From Streptomyces blattellae (GTDB taxonomy: Bacteria; Actinomycetota; Actinomycetes; Streptomycetales; Streptomycetaceae), in contig NZ_WJBG01000111.1 in NCBI RefSeq assembly GCF_009709555.1, positions 1-64,000 on the forward strand: a stretch of 64,000 nucleotides of DNA. The letters run 5' to 3'. Positions 48,632-57,255 of this stretch are shown piece after piece. The notes beneath the pieces were generated by a model. That model saw only the letters and a list, made by a program, of their open reading frames with translations, was not told the origin of the DNA and made no database searches. Numbering within the stretch: position 1 is the first letter of the stretch; each line of letters begins with the position of its first letter. The translations under genes and the position numbers were made by a program.

Positions 48632-49416
48632 CAGCGCACACCCTTGCCCTCTGGTTGATCCCCGCCCTCGTCGACGGGGTCGACGAGGCGGCCGCGGCTG
48701 TCGGCGACGCCCGCGGCGATGCGCCCGACGGCGAGCGACACCATCAGCTCCATCGCTCTGCGTCCTTCCTCCGCCGAGGCCCCCGTCGGGTCGCCGAGCA
48801 CTCCGGTGGGGGAGACCGCCCGGACTCCGTGGGCGACGAGGTCCGGCATGAGAGCGGATACCGGCCGGGTGTCCCCGGCGACGGCCGCGTCCATGCGCAC
48901 GTCCCGCGGGGCCAGGTGCAGCATCACGGAGGTTTCCGTACGGCCGGCGTGCGCGTCGCCTCCCGGAACGCCGCAGCCGGTCCAGGCGACGTCGTGGCCC
49001 TCGGCACGCAACCGTGCGACGGCGGTGTCGAGGGTCACCGTGTTGCCGCCGTGACCGTTGACGAAGACGACCCGCCCCGCCCACAGCGACAGCGACCGCA
49101 CCGACTCCACGATCACCGAGCACAGCGCCTCGTGCCCGATCGAGACGGTGCCCGGGAAACCGGCGTGTTCACCGCTGGCTCCGTACACCATCGTCGGTGC
49201 CACCAGCGGCGGGCCTTCCGGCACCGCGGACAGGGCGTCCGCCGCCCGCTCCGCGACCGCCCGCGCGATCACGCTGTCGGTGTCCAGGGGCAGATGCGGG
49301 CCGTGCTGCTCCGTCGACCCGATCGGCACCAGGACCAGGGGGCCGGGCGGAACGGCCGTCCAGACGGTGCGGGCGAGGTCACGGGTGGCCGGCCGCATCA
49401 CGTGGTCGTGAGACAT
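48631..49416 (-). CDS. mftE: Mycofactocin precursor peptidase MftE
   Basis: 261-residue creatininase-family metallopeptidase that releases the modified C-terminal dipeptide (AHDP) from MftA. Metal-ligand motifs are intact: PIGSTEQHGPHLPLDTD, VNGHGGN and GDAHAGRTETS. It starts 2 bp after the mftD stop and overlaps mftF. Confidence 0.94.
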   Translation of the reverse strand: MSHDHVMRPATRDLARTVWTAVPPGPLVLVPIGSTEQHGPHLPLDTDSVIARAVAERAADALSAVPEGPPLVAPTMVYGASGEHAGFPGTVSIGHEALCSVIVESVRSLSLWAGRVVFVNGHGGNTVTLDTAVARLRAEGHDVAWTGCGVPGGDAHAGRTETSVMLHLAPRDVRMDAAVAGDTRPVSALMPDLVAHGVRAVSPTGVLGDPTGASAEEGRRAMELMVSLAVGRIAAGVADSRGRLVDPVDEGGDQPEGKGVR

Positions 49417-49418
49417 CG

Positions 49419-50618
49419 TCAGGCCGCGCCGGCGCCCAGTGTTCTGGCGAAGCCCGGCGGGACGACCAGGTCGTCGGGCGAGAGGTCGTGGACGGAGGCC
49501 CGGCCCAGGCCCAGCACGGCGGAGTCGAGGCCGCCGCGCATGATGTCCAGGACGTTCTCCACTCCGGCCTGCCCGTTCGCCGCCAGCCCCCAGAGGTAGG
49601 CCCGTCCGATCATGACGGCTCGCGCGCCGAGGGCGAGTGCCTTCGCCACGTCGCCGCCGCGGCGGATGCCGCCGTCGAGCACTACGTCGACTTCGTCACC
49701 GACCGCCGCGACGACCGAGGGGAGCATCCGGATGCTGGCGGGTGTGGTGTCCAGGTTGTTGCCGCCGTGGTTGGACACCGACAGGGCGGTCACTCCCGCG
49801 TCGACGGCCCGCTTGGCGTCGTCCACCCGGCTCACGCCCTTGAGCAGGAACGGACCGCCCCACTCCTCGCGCAGCCACTTGACGTCCTCCCAGGTCGGCG
49901 GCCGGGTCTGCATCCATTCGCCGTAGGCACCGAAGAACGTGGGGGCCGGGCCGCCGGCGGCCGGCCCCATGTTGGGGGTCGTGAGGTCCGGGACGCGGCC
50001 CGACCTGGCGAACTTCCACAGCCACCGGGGACGGGTCACGACGTCGGGAGCGAACCGCACCATGGTCTTCAGGTCGATCTTGTCCGGGATGGGGGGACTG
50101 CCCCAGTCACGGCCGTGGGAGAAGGACCAGTCGAGCGTGACGATCAGCCCCTTCACGCCGGCGGCCCTGGCCCGGTCCATGCGCTGGACCATGGTCTCTC
50201 GGGTGCCGCTCCAGTACAGCTGGAAGAGCGTGTCGGGATTGGCTGCCGCGACCTCTTCCACCGGCTTGCTGGCGAAGGAGCTCAGGCCCATGATGACGCC
50301 CCGACTGGCCGCCGCACGGGCCACCGCCAGTTCTCCGTCCGGGTGTACCGCCTGGACGCCGGTCGGGGAGACGAGGACGGGCAGTGCCGTCGGCAGGCCC
50401 ATCACGGTCGTCGACAGGTCACGCTCGGCGTGGTGCCCGACCAGGCGGGGAGCGAAGCCCAGTTCGGCGAACGCGGCGAGGTTGTCGTCGATGGTGCTGC
50501 CGCGCTCCGAGCCGGCGACGAGCGCGTCGTAGACCGTGCTCGGAAGGTGCTTGCGGGCTCGGCGCTGCGCTTCGGCGACCGTCTCGAACCAGGGGTTTCT
50601 CCGCATATGCCATGTCAT
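49419..50618 (-). CDS. mftD: Pre-mycofactocin synthase MftD
   Basis: 399-residue FMN-dependent alpha-hydroxy-acid-dehydrogenase-family enzyme that oxidatively deaminates AHDP to pre-mycofactocin, the redox-active dicarbonyl. Motifs: LVSPTGVQAVHPDGELAVAR, LQWSG-like QLYWSGTRETM, and the active-site SVSNHGGNNLD with DGGIRRGGDVAKALALGA. The ATG at 50618 overlaps the mftC stop (ATGA) and gives the N-terminus MTWHMRRNPWFETV. Confidence 0.94.
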   Translation of the reverse strand: MTWHMRRNPWFETVAEAQRRARKHLPSTVYDALVAGSERGSTIDDNLAAFAELGFAPRLVGHHAERDLSTTVMGLPTALPVLVSPTGVQAVHPDGELAVARAAASRGVIMGLSSFASKPVEEVAAANPDTLFQLYWSGTRETMVQRMDRARAAGVKGLIVTLDWSFSHGRDWGSPPIPDKIDLKTMVRFAPDVVTRPRWLWKFARSGRVPDLTTPNMGPAAGGPAPTFFGAYGEWMQTRPPTWEDVKWLREEWGGPFLLKGVSRVDDAKRAVDAGVTALSVSNHGGNNLDTTPASIRMLPSVVAAVGDEVDVVLDGGIRRGGDVAKALALGARAVMIGRAYLWGLAANGQAGVENVLDIMRGGLDSAVLGLGRASVHDLSPDDLVVPPGFARTLGAGAA

Positions 50619-51886
50619 TTCTGGTCGCCGGTCCCTGTGAGGCGGAACCCGGTCAGCGGACCCTCCGCGCACGCGCTCACCGGCGGCCGGTCGAGGTCCT
50701 CCCGGCGGCGTACGAGCGTCAGGTCCACGGGCCTGGAACGCCGGGCCGGGGAGGTGCGGTGGGAGTGGTCCACCGAGGGCTTGGGCAGGCGTGTCCCGTC
50801 CTGGGGACGCCGGGCCAGCAGTTCCTCGCCGTGGCCCCGCACGCACTCGGGGTCGGGGCCGTCCAGCGGCAGCCCGGTGAAGAACTTCGCGGCCATGCAC
50901 CCCCCTTTGCAGGTGTCGTAGAAGGCACAGGAAGCGCAGGCTCCGCCGTTCTGCGGGGCGCGAAGACGCTGGAAGAGCTCCGAGTCGCGCCACACCTCGG
51001 CGAAACCGCCGGGCGTGCGTACGTTCCCCGCCAGGAAGTCCTCGTGGATGGCGAACGGGCAGGCGTACACGTCTCCGACCGGGTCGATGAGGCACACCAC
51101 GCGTCCGGCGCCGCACAGATTGAGGCCCGGCAGGGCCTGCCCGTACGCGGAGAGGTGGAAGAAGGAGTCGCCGGTCAGCACGGTGTCGCCGTGCGCCACC
51201 AGCCAGTCGTACAGCTGACGTTGCTGCGCGGGCAGCGGGTGCAGCTCGTCCCACACGTCGGCGCCGCGCCCGGCGGGGCGCAGCCGCGTCAGGCGCAGCT
51301 GGGCGCCGTAGCGGTCGGCGAGTGCCTTGAACTCGTCCATCTGCGGGATGTTGTGCCGGGTGCACACCACGGACAGCTTGAAGTTCCTCATTCCCGCGTC
51401 GGCGAGGTTCTCCATGGCCCTGATCGCCGTGGCGTACGAACCGGCGCCGCGCACCGCGTCGTTGACCTCGGCGGTCGCGCCGTCGAGTGAGATCTGGACG
51501 TCCACGTAGTCGTTGCGGGCCAGCCGCCGGGCGACGGCGGGGGTGATCCGGATGCCGTTGGTGGAGAACTTCACCCCGACGTGATGGCCGGTGGCGTAGT
51601 CGATCAGCTCGAAGAAGTCGGGGCGGACCGTGGGCTCGCCGCCGCCGATGTTGACGTAGAAGACCTGCATGGCCTCCAGTTCGTCGATGACGGCCTTCGC
51701 TTCGGCGGTGCTCAGCTCGCGCGGATCGCGCCGGCCGGAGCTGGACAGGCAGTGGTCGCAGGAGAGGTTGCAGGCGTAGGTCAGTTCCCAGGTCAGGCAG
51801 ATCGGGGCGGCGAGGCCGTACTCGAACAGGTCGACCAGCCGTGAGGTGCCGTGCCGGGCCACGGGGGCTTCGGGCGCCGTTGTCAT
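50615..51886 (-). CDS. mftC: Mycofactocin radical SAM maturase MftC
   Basis: 423-residue radical SAM/SPASM enzyme that decarboxylates the C-terminal Tyr of MftA and forms a C-C bond to the preceding Val. The SAM cluster cysteines are C39, C43 and C46 (YACNLSCDHC), followed by IGGGEPTVRPDF. The C-terminal SPASM domain has many cysteines (LCGAGRVVCLIDPVGDVYAC, CASCAFYDTCKGGC). The ATG at 51886 overlaps the mftB stop (ATGA). Confidence 0.96.
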   Translation of the reverse strand: MTTAPEAPVARHGTSRLVDLFEYGLAAPICLTWELTYACNLSCDHCLSSSGRRDPRELSTAEAKAVIDELEAMQVFYVNIGGGEPTVRPDFFELIDYATGHHVGVKFSTNGIRITPAVARRLARNDYVDVQISLDGATAEVNDAVRGAGSYATAIRAMENLADAGMRNFKLSVVCTRHNIPQMDEFKALADRYGAQLRLTRLRPAGRGADVWDELHPLPAQQRQLYDWLVAHGDTVLTGDSFFHLSAYGQALPGLNLCGAGRVVCLIDPVGDVYACPFAIHEDFLAGNVRTPGGFAEVWRDSELFQRLRAPQNGGACASCAFYDTCKGGCMAAKFFTGLPLDGPDPECVRGHGEELLARRPQDGTRLPKPSVDHSHRTSPARRSRPVDLTLVRRREDLDRPPVSACAEGPLTGFRLTGTGDQK

Positions 51887-52158
51887 GAGGTCCTTCCCAC
51901 CAGCATCGACGACTGGACGAGAGCGGCCAGGGCCCGTCCGTAGCGCGGAAGTTCGGCCTCCGTGATGCCCGAGGCCAGACACGCGGCCCGGGCCGTGGGC
52001 GTGTCCGCGAGCGACTGGACGGCCGTCAGCAGTCTGCGGTCCTTCAGGAACGACAGCTTGCGCGTGCCGAAGTGGTAGAGCAGCGCGCCGAACGGTTCCG
52101 GTCGCACCGAGACCTGCGGGTGCAGGTCCCAGGCGCGGTCGAGGTCCATCGTGGTCAT
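51883..52158 (-). CDS. mftB: Mycofactocin precursor-binding chaperone MftB
   Basis: 91-residue RiPP recognition element that binds MftA and presents it to MftC. Motifs typical of the family are VSVRPEPFGALLYHFGTRKL and FLKDRRLL. It starts 10 bp after the mftA stop; a second in-frame ATG is at 52149. Confidence 0.93.
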   Translation of the reverse strand: MTTMDLDRAWDLHPQVSVRPEPFGALLYHFGTRKLSFLKDRRLLTAVQSLADTPTARAACLASGITEAELPRYGRALAALVQSSMLVGRTS

Positions 52159-52168
52159 CGCGGGCTGC

Positions 52169-52297
52169 TCAGTAGACGCCGCACATGCCGTCGATCGACA
52201 CCTCTTCTATGAGGTCGTCGGCTTCGATCAGGGCCTCGGGAGTCTGCGGCTCCTCGGGGGGCGCCGCGACGGTTTGGGTGGGGCGGATCTCGTCCAT
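52169..52297 (-). CDS. mftA: Mycofactocin precursor peptide MftA
   Basis: 42-residue ribosomal precursor. The C-terminus IDGMCGVY is the diagnostic MftA ending, the final Val-Tyr being the part converted to the cofactor; a negatively charged leader precedes it (ALIEADDLIEEVS). ATG 52297 is 4 bases after GAGGAGG, an excellent ribosome-binding site; the frame is open further upstream but through the promoter. First gene of the leftward mftABCDEF operon. Confidence 0.97.
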   Translation of the reverse strand: MDEIRPTQTVAAPPEEPQTPEALIEADDLIEEVSIDGMCGVY

Positions 52298-52371
52298 GGG
52301 TCCTCCTCGAATCGTCCGGCCAAGGGCGGTCTTGGACCGGTTGCCGTACGGCGGGATTTCCCGGAGAGTAA

Positions 52372-52395
52372 TGGCACCAAGTGTCAAAAGTGAAG
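52372..52395 (-). promoter_or_regulatory. Candidate mftA promoter with overlapping palindrome
   Basis: TGGCAC-CAA-GTGTCA (52372-52386) is a 6-3-6 palindrome with one mismatch, 75-89 bp upstream of the mftA start. On the minus strand it overlaps TTGACA (52387-52382), a perfect -35 sequence, although no -10 at the right distance follows; an alternative TTCACT/TACTCT pair with 18-bp spacing would put the palindrome in the spacer. Either way it is the best candidate MftR operator. mftG lies divergently 78 bp to the right. Confidence 0.5.
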
Positions 52396-52463
52396 GGGTC
52401 GGTCGCGGTGGCTTTTCCGCAGGGCGGGCTGACCCGGCACGCAGCCGACCCGGGCCGGGGCCG

Positions 52464-54008
52464 GTGAAGCGACCGGACGTCATCGTCGTAGGGGCCGGAG
52501 CGAGCGGTGCCGCGCTCGCGGCACGCCTCAGCGAGGACGACGGGCGTCGCGTGCTGCTGCTGGAGGCAGGGAGGGTGCCCCGCCGCAGATCCGCGTTCGG
52601 CCCCGATCTGCTGGACGCCCGCCTGGTGCCCGGCGCGCAGCCCGGCCACGCCGCCGTCCAGCCCTATGCGGTACGCCTCACCCCGGGCCGTCCGTACACG
52701 GTGCCCCGGGGACGCTTCCTCGGAGGTTCGACGACCGTCAACGGCGGCTACTTCATCCGGGCCCGGCTCGACGACTTCGACCGGTGGGCGGTCTCGGGCG
52801 GCGCCGCGTGGTCGTACCCCCGCGTGCTCCCGTTCTTGCGCCGTCTGGAGAACGATCTCGACTACGGCGCCGACGACCTGCACGGAGACCAAGGCCCGGT
52901 GCCGGTCCGGCGCACGGACCTGCGGCACCCCGCCGCCGCGGCGTTCCGGGCCGCCGCACTCGAACTGGGCTTTCCGGAGGAACCCGACAAGAACGCCCAG
53001 CGCGCGCCCGGGTTCGGCCCCGTGCCGGCCAACGCCGTGGACGGGGTGCGTGTCAACACCGGTATCGGCTATCTGCTGGGCGCTCTCGCACGCCCCAACC
53101 TCACCGTGGAGGGCAACTGCCAGGTCCGCGGGGTCGTCGTCGAGCGCGGTCGTGCGACCGGCGTGGTGGTCGAGCGCGACGGGCGGCACATCACCGTCGA
53201 AGCCGGGGAGGTCGTCCTGTGCGCCGGAGCCTTCGCCTCGCCCCACCTGCTGCACCTGTCGGGCATCGGACCGCGCGCCGATCTCGAACGGCTCGGCATT
53301 CCCGTCGTCGCGGACCTTCCGGCCGTCGGCGCCCGCCTGAGCGACCACCCGCAGGTGGTGGTCGAGTGGACGCCGCGCCTGCCTCTGGACGTGCCCGCGG
53401 GCTCGTGGCTCGGCGCCGCCCTGCACCTGCCGTCGTCGGACGGCACCCATCCCGGCGACCTGGAGGTCCTTCAGTCGCTCGTTCCGGTGACAGGCCTGGC
53501 CGGCGGGGCCCCGGTCGTTCCCGGGGCGCCCCTCGCCTTCCTCGTGTCCGTCCAGTCACCGCGGAGCGGCGGCGGGTTGCGCACCCGGTCCGCCGATCCG
53601 GCCGTTCCACCCGACATCCACTACGGCTATCTCCGGACGCCCGACGACAGGCGCCGGCTGCGGGAGGCCGTACGGCACACCGTGGCTCTGATCGGCACCC
53701 GCGCCTTCGGCGAGGTCTCCCTCGGACTGCTGGAGCCGGGCCCGGAAGTGCTGGGCGACGACCACGCGCTCGACGCCTGGACAGCCGCTCGTCTCGGTAC
53801 CTCCCAGCACTCCTGCGGCACGGTGCCCATGGGACCCGCCGGCGATCCCCGCAGCGCGGTGGACCGCTACGGAAGGCTGCACGGCCTGACCGGACTGCGG
53901 GTGGCCGACACCTCGATCCTGCCCACGGCGCCCCTGCGCGGTCCGGCGGCGACCGCCGTCCTCATCGGCGAGCTCGTGGCACACGCCATGCGCCACGAGC
54001 TGCCGTGA
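52464..54008 (+). CDS. mftG: Mycofactocin-associated GMC oxidoreductase MftG
   Basis: 514-residue GMC flavoprotein with an N-terminal FAD motif VVGAGASGAALAARLSEDD, the second FAD element GRFLGGSTTVNGGYF and the catalytic His in QHSCGTVPMGP. MftG accompanies mycofactocin genes and is thought to re-oxidise mycofactocinol, passing electrons toward respiration. GTG 52464 is chosen because it gives KRPDVIVVGAG at the N-terminus. Divergent from mftA. Confidence 0.9.
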   Translation: MKRPDVIVVGAGASGAALAARLSEDDGRRVLLLEAGRVPRRRSAFGPDLLDARLVPGAQPGHAAVQPYAVRLTPGRPYTVPRGRFLGGSTTVNGGYFIRARLDDFDRWAVSGGAAWSYPRVLPFLRRLENDLDYGADDLHGDQGPVPVRRTDLRHPAAAAFRAAALELGFPEEPDKNAQRAPGFGPVPANAVDGVRVNTGIGYLLGALARPNLTVEGNCQVRGVVVERGRATGVVVERDGRHITVEAGEVVLCAGAFASPHLLHLSGIGPRADLERLGIPVVADLPAVGARLSDHPQVVVEWTPRLPLDVPAGSWLGAALHLPSSDGTHPGDLEVLQSLVPVTGLAGGAPVVPGAPLAFLVSVQSPRSGGGLRTRSADPAVPPDIHYGYLRTPDDRRRLREAVRHTVALIGTRAFGEVSLGLLEPGPEVLGDDHALDAWTAARLGTSQHSCGTVPMGPAGDPRSAVDRYGRLHGLTGLRVADTSILPTAPLRGPAATAVLIGELVAHAMRHELP

Positions 54009-54010
54009 AC

Positions 54011-54030
54011 CGGGCCTGACACACGGCCCG
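54011..54030. terminator. Short hairpin between convergent mftG and sulfatase
   Basis: CGGGCC (54011-54016) pairs with GGCCCG (54025-54030) over an 8-nt loop, filling most of the 30-bp gap between the two stop codons. A weak bidirectional terminator is possible. Confidence 0.45.
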
Positions 54031-54038
54031 CGGAGCGC

Positions 54039-55637
54039 TCAGCGCGCTTGGCCAGGACCCGTCTGCCCGTGACCCGCTCCCGGACGGACCGGCCGTCGCT
54101 GTCCCGGCGGGGTGATGAATCCGACGCCGTACTCACCAGGCATGGGCGTGTGCCACGACACGGGAACCGTGCCCGCGGCGGTGGCGAGGCGGTCTTCGAG
54201 GTCCTTGGCGAGATGTTCCCGCCCGGTCGCGCGCAGGTGCTCCGCGTATTTGACCGGGTTGTTGTACATCGCCGGCCCGTCCTGGAGCGTGGTGAGCATC
54301 GGATCGGGCTGGGCGCCGGGGCGGCCGGCGTAGAAGTTCCACCATTCCGCCAGCATGCTGCGCAGGCGGTCGACGAGTTCCGGGTTGCTCGGCAGGAGGT
54401 CGGTGGTCTGGTGCGGGTCCTCGGTGACGTTGAACACCTGCTCCCACTCCGCCTTGAACGCGCCGGGGTGGTACGTGCGGGTGTACAGGTGGTCGCGGGT
54501 GCGGACCGAGCGCTGGTAGGTGTGCGCGCCGTGCCCCAGCACCAGGTACTCACGGGAGGCGTGCTCGCCGCCGCGGACGGCGTCGGCGAACGACTCGCCC
54601 TGCCAGCCGGCCGGGGTGGGTATGTCGAGCAGGTCGCAGAGCGTCGGCGCCAGGTCGATGTTGTAGAGCAGCGCGTCGCTGCGGCGCTGGTCGTCGTCGA
54701 GGTCCTCGGTCACGCCGGGCCAGTAGAACACCAGCGGCAGCCGGTGGACTTCCTCGCTGGCCAGGCCGTGCTCACCGTAGGATCCGTGCTCGCCGAAGGA
54801 CTCACCGTGGTCGGCACTGACGATGATCGCGGTCTCCTCGGCGATGCCCAGTTCCTCAAGCAGCTTCAGCAGCTTGCCGAAGTGGTGGTCCCAGTACATG
54901 ATCGCGCCGTCGAATCCGTTGATCATGTGCTCGAAGTCGGCGCGGTCATGGATGGCCTCCGGCATGTTGTGCGGTACCGGGGACGACCGGGGGCCGAACG
55001 CGTAGTGCAGGTCGAGCGCCGTGCGCGGTCCGTAGATCTCGCCGTGCGCATCGATCGCCTCCTGGTCGGGCCAGGCGGGCGCCGGACCGGACTCGGCGGC
55101 CTTCTCGGTCCACTCGACCGGCTGCGTGTAGTTGGTGTGCGGATCCCAGTAGGTCAGGTGGAGGTACCAGTCCTCGTCCTGGCCGTGCCGGCGCAGCCAG
55201 TCGAAGGCCACCTCGTTGATCTCTTCCGCGGTCTCGTCACCGAGACGGTCGGTCGCGCGCACCGACTCACGGAAGTTGCCGAGGAAGAAGTAGGCACGAT
55301 GGCGCTCGGCGAACATCGACACCGCGGCCATGTAGTGCCCGTGTTGCTGCAGATGCTGACCCAGCAGGGGCCGTTCGCCCGGGGCGCCGTGCCCGGTGTC
55401 CAGCCGGAACCGGGCGGCTTCGCCGTAGTGACCGATCACGCCGTTGGTGATGCCGAACTGACCGCTGGTCAGCGCGGTGCGCGACGGGAGGCAGGGCGAG
55501 TCGGAGGCGTAGTAGTGCTCGAAGACGACGCTGCGCTCGGCCAGTCGGTCCAGGTTGGGGGTCGTCGGCCTGGCGTAGCCGTAGGGGCCGGTGTGGTCGG
55601 CACGGAGCGTGTCGACGTCGACGTAGATGATCCGCAT
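54039..55637 (-). CDS. Type I sulfatase
   Basis: 532-residue alkaline-phosphatase-superfamily sulfatase. The maturation motif is C49-L-P-S-R53 within ASDSPCLPSRTALTSGQ; its Cys must be converted to formylglycine. Metal ligands appear in VDVDTLRADH and IIVSADHGESFGEHGSYGEHG. No signal peptide is seen, so it acts in the cytoplasm. It is co-transcribed with padR, whose stop overlaps the start (ATGATG; the second ATG at 55637 is better spaced from GGAG). The substrate cannot be read from the sequence. Confidence 0.9.
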   Translation of the reverse strand: MRIIYVDVDTLRADHTGPYGYARPTTPNLDRLAERSVVFEHYYASDSPCLPSRTALTSGQFGITNGVIGHYGEAARFRLDTGHGAPGERPLLGQHLQQHGHYMAAVSMFAERHRAYFFLGNFRESVRATDRLGDETAEEINEVAFDWLRRHGQDEDWYLHLTYWDPHTNYTQPVEWTEKAAESGPAPAWPDQEAIDAHGEIYGPRTALDLHYAFGPRSSPVPHNMPEAIHDRADFEHMINGFDGAIMYWDHHFGKLLKLLEELGIAEETAIIVSADHGESFGEHGSYGEHGLASEEVHRLPLVFYWPGVTEDLDDDQRRSDALLYNIDLAPTLCDLLDIPTPAGWQGESFADAVRGGEHASREYLVLGHGAHTYQRSVRTRDHLYTRTYHPGAFKAEWEQVFNVTEDPHQTTDLLPSNPELVDRLRSMLAEWWNFYAGRPGAQPDPMLTTLQDGPAMYNNPVKYAEHLRATGREHLAKDLEDRLATAAGTVPVSWHTPMPGEYGVGFITPPGQRRPVRPGAGHGQTGPGQAR

Positions 55638-56212
55638 CATTTCTCCAGGCGGGCGAGGGCGAGTTCGAGCCAGGCGATGTAGGCGGCCGTCGAGGCGTAG
55701 CCGCGCTCGTGGGCCAGGGTCTGCACGTCCGCACACCAGTCCGGGTCGAGCTCCGGGATCGGGTCGGTGGCGGGGTCGGGTCTCATGTCGGGGTCGGTCT
55801 TCTGTTTGAGCCGGTACTCCAGCTCGGTGCGCAGGACACCGATGGCGATGTCCTTGCCGAACTGGCCACCGAGGACGAACCGGATCGTGAAGTCCGGGTC
55901 CATCGGCCGGGGCGACGGTGTGAACGGTGAACGCGCCCAGGCGAGGACGGCCTGCCGTCCGGTCTCGGTGAGCCGGTACACCTTCGCGTCCGGACCGGCG
56001 GGGCGGTCCTCGACGTGGTGTTGCAGACAGCCTTGCCGCTGCAGTTTGGCCAGCGTGCGGTAGATGGGCGACAACGACGCTCGGTAGCCCAGGAAGACGC
56101 CGTGCTTGTCGAGCCAGGCTCGCAGGTCGTAGCCGGAGGCGGGTCGGCGTGCCAGGACACCGAGGACGATCGCCTCGGTGCTGGTGAGAGGGATCGTGGT
56201 ATCTATGTGCAT
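55637..56212 (-). CDS. PadR-family transcriptional regulator
   Basis: 191 residues: N-terminal PadR winged helix (TSTEAIVLGVLARRPASGYDLRAWL, then SPIYRTLAKLQRQGCLQHH) and the C-terminal helical dimerisation region of the Vir-type subgroup. First gene of the padR-sulfatase unit, with only 17 bp between its start and that of the divergent FGE gene, so it most likely controls both. No ribosome-binding site precedes ATG 56212, consistent with a leaderless message. Confidence 0.88.
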   Translation of the reverse strand: MHIDTTIPLTSTEAIVLGVLARRPASGYDLRAWLDKHGVFLGYRASLSPIYRTLAKLQRQGCLQHHVEDRPAGPDAKVYRLTETGRQAVLAWARSPFTPSPRPMDPDFTIRFVLGGQFGKDIAIGVLRTELEYRLKQKTDPDMRPDPATDPIPELDPDWCADVQTLAHERGYASTAAYIAWLELALARLEK

Positions 56213-56229
56213 GAGGATATAGTGAGGCA
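56205..56229. promoter_or_regulatory. Shared divergent promoter of padR and FGE
   Basis: TATAGT (56218-56223) is a -10-like box on the plus strand that would start transcription at about the FGE GTG (56230). The same bases read CACTAT/ACTATA on the minus strand, 6 bases before the padR ATG. ATGTGCAT (56205-56212), an ATG-TG-CAT palindrome, lies next to it and could be the PadR operator. Both messages may be leaderless. Confidence 0.45.
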
Positions 56230-57183
56230 GTGCAAAGTCAAGGTGATGGAACGCCCAGCTGCTGCATGCCTCCCAGCTCGGACCGGGCAGCTCCGGAAAT
56301 GCCTGAGGTCCGCGCCGTCGGCCTGGACTATAGCCACGTGGGAGTACCCGCGGGGAGCTTTCAGATGGGGGATCCGTTCGGTGAGGGCTACCCGGGCGAT
56401 GGCGAGCTGCATCTGCACGAGGTCGACCTCGACGCCTTCGCGATCTCACCGACGACGGTGACCAATGAGCGGTTCGCCCGGTTCGTCGTCGACACCGGCT
56501 ACCGCACGACGGCCGAGGTCGAAGGCTCCTCCGCGGTGTTCCACACCGCGCTGTGTCCGGACGCCGCCGACGCCGTCGCCGGACGGGTCCGGTCGGCGCC
56601 GTGGTGGCTCGATGTGCGGGGCGCGGACTGGGCGCATCCGACCGGTCCGGGCTCGACCTGGCAGGACGTGCCGGACCACCCGGTGGTGCACGTCTCCTGG
56701 GACGACGCCATGGCGTTCTGCCACTGGGAGGGCAGCCGGCTGCCGACCGAGGCGGAGTGGGAGTACGCGGCCCGCGGCGGTCTGCACGCCAAGCGGTATC
56801 CGTGGGGCGACGAGCTGGAGCCGGACGGAACCCCGCGCCTGAACATCTTCCGCGGCCGGTTCCCGGTGGAGAACACCGCGACGGACGGCTACTCCACCAC
56901 CGCACCGGTCGACGCGTTCGAACCGAACGGCTTCGGGCTGTTCAACATGACCGGCAACGTCTGGGAGTGGTGCCTCGACTGGTTCGACCCACGGGCCTAC
57001 CCGCGCTCCCCGCGCCGGAATCCGGCCGGTCCCCCGCACGGAAGTGAGAAGGTCACCCGAGGCGGCTCCTACCTCTGCCACGTCTCCTACTGCTTCCGCT
57101 ACCGGGTGGCCGCCCGCTCCAGGAACACTCCCGACTCCTCGACCGGCAACTGCGGGTTTCGTACCGTCCTCGTCGACGGCTGA
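56230..57183 (+). CDS. Formylglycine-generating enzyme
   Basis: Copper-dependent oxidase of the SUMF1 family that converts the Cys of CxPSR motifs in sulfatases to formylglycine. 317 residues; GDGELHLHEVDLDAFAISP and the end GGSYLCHVSYCFRYRVAARS carry the family signature, with the two active cysteines C283 and C288 (equivalent to C272 and C277 in the S. coelicolor enzyme). It lies divergently next to a Cys-type sulfatase, its obvious client. GTG 56230 or ATG 56266 may be the start. Confidence 0.93.
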   Translation: MQSQGDGTPSCCMPPSSDRAAPEMPEVRAVGLDYSHVGVPAGSFQMGDPFGEGYPGDGELHLHEVDLDAFAISPTTVTNERFARFVVDTGYRTTAEVEGSSAVFHTALCPDAADAVAGRVRSAPWWLDVRGADWAHPTGPGSTWQDVPDHPVVHVSWDDAMAFCHWEGSRLPTEAEWEYAARGGLHAKRYPWGDELEPDGTPRLNIFRGRFPVENTATDGYSTTAPVDAFEPNGFGLFNMTGNVWEWCLDWFDPRAYPRSPRRNPAGPPHGSEKVTRGGSYLCHVSYCFRYRVAARSRNTPDSSTGNCGFRTVLVDG

Positions 57184-57255
57184 GCGAGCAGCGGTGCCAT
57201 AGCGGCTGAGCGCTCCGCCGGAAGGGCCGTGGTGTGCCGTCTTCGCCCCACCCGC

